A stretch of DNA of 64,000 nucleotides from Kosakonia sp. SMBL-WEM22 (GTDB lineage Bacteria; Pseudomonadota; Gammaproteobacteria; Enterobacterales; Enterobacteriaceae), in assembly GCF_014490785.1 (NCBI RefSeq), contig NZ_CP051488.1, positions 4,092,001 to 4,156,000 on the forward strand, read 5' to 3'. Below the pieces are notes generated by a model. It saw only the letters and a program-made list of their open reading frames with translations, ran no database searches and was not told the DNA's origin. Position 1 is the first letter of the stretch, and the number at the start of each line of letters is the position of its first letter. Of this stretch, positions 63,671 to 64,000 are shown piece after piece. Position numbers and translations under genes: made by a program.

Positions 63671-64000
63671 TTACTCGTCAGCGTTATCTTTGACCCGTTT
63701 AAAATTGACGTCCATTTGCGGGAACGGGAAGCTAATGCCGTTTTCATCGAAACGGCGCTTGATGGTCTCAAGCACGTCCCAGTAGACGTTTTGCAGATCG
63801 CTGCTTTTGCTCCAGATACGCACCACAAAGTTGATCGACGACGCGCCCAGTTCGTTGAGGCGTACCGTCATCTCACGGTCTTTGAGGATACGGTCATCGG
63901 CCTGGATAATCTCGGTGATGAGGCTTTTAACCTGGTCGATATCCGAATCATAGGCCACGCCGATAATCAGCTCGTTACGGCGCACCGGCTCGCGGGAGAA
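63671..64000 (-). CDS. mscS: Small-conductance mechanosensitive channel MscS (partial, C-terminal 109 residues)
   Basis: The frame enters from the right edge and ends at 63671. The visible part begins at FSREPVRRNELIIGVAYDSD, in the cytoplasmic cage domain, and ends with SFPFPQMDVNFKRVKDNADE; the pore helices lie outside the window. It closely matches E. coli MscS, which releases solutes on osmotic downshock. An in-frame ATG-like start near 63985 is internal and not the true start. Confidence 0.95.
   Translation of the reverse strand, partial: FSREPVRRNELIIGVAYDSDIDQVKSLITEIIQADDRILKDREMTVRLNELGASSINFVVRIWSKSSDLQNVYWDVLETIKRRFDENGISFPFPQMDVNFKRVKDNADE

Overview
The window is chromosomal DNA from a member of the Enterobacteriaceae. 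From about 34.1 kb to the end, gene content and order closely follow the Escherichia coli glyU/ygeR-lysS-prfB-recJ-dsbC-xerD-fldB-ygfX-sdhE-ygfZ-yqfA-bglA-ygfF-gcvPHT-ubiI-ubiH-pepP-ygfB-zapA-ssrS-fau-serA-rpiA-argP-yggE-argO-mscS segment, with proteins that look close to full-length E. coli orthologues. The first ~33 kb does not match that backbone. The general look (high GC, srfABC homologues, an RpiR-type regulator next to bglA, no idi between ygeR and lysS) fits the Enterobacter/Kosakonia group, but I cannot fix the genus from sequence alone.

Region A (1-14.6 kb) looks like an envelope polysaccharide locus. On the minus strand are a response regulator fused to a PP2C-type phosphatase (cut by the window edge), an outer-membrane barrel and an OpgC-type acyltransferase. 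Divergent from them is a tightly overlapping plus-strand operon: a BcsA-like GT2 synthase without a PilZ domain, three successive DUF3131 proteins, a small globin-like protein, a hybrid histidine kinase with two receivers and an Hpt domain, and an exported GH2 glycosidase. The layout suggests synthesis, trimming and acylation of a beta-glycan under control of its own phosphorelay. The polymer is unknown.

Region B (14.6-32.8 kb) starts with an APH/choline-kinase-fold protein and continues with a twelve-gene plus-strand cluster: a membrane-anchored vWA protein, an SrfA-type membrane protein, SrfB (actin/Hsp70-like ATPase fold), SrfC (dynamin-like GTPase), a third single-pass membrane protein, an exported vWA protein, an ABC ATPase, an FtsX-like permease, a formylglycine-synthase-fold protein lacking the catalytic cysteines, two lipoproteins and two small exported proteins. 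The second half has the same kinds of parts as the TagQRST-PpkA sensing module of Pseudomonas type VI secretion, in mirror-image order, but there is no PpkA kinase domain and no T6SS gene here. This is the best candidate for an undescribed system: a trans-envelope machine coupling a cytoplasmic ATPase and GTPase to periplasmic vWA, ABC and lipoprotein parts.

Region C (32.8-34.1 kb) holds a divergent LysE-family exporter and a small ABM-fold protein, followed by tRNA-Gly(CCC), which marks the edge between the accessory block and the conserved backbone.

Region D (34.1-64 kb) is backbone: cell-wall hydrolase activation (actS), translation (lysS and prfB with its programmed frameshift), recombination and redox (recJ, dsbC, xerD, fldB), Fe-S/flavoprotein assembly (ygfX-sdhE-ygfZ), aryl-beta-glucoside use (RpiR regulator, bglA), glycine cleavage (gcvTHP with an upstream PurR-like box), ubiquinone hydroxylases (ubiI, ubiH) with pepP and ygfB, zapA with 6S RNA and fau, serine and pentose metabolism (serA, rpiA), the arginine-export regulator and exporter pair (argP, argO), yggE and the end of mscS. 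A 57-bp tandem array of REP/BIME elements lies between bglA and ygfF, and a second REP pair lies between gcvP and gcvH.
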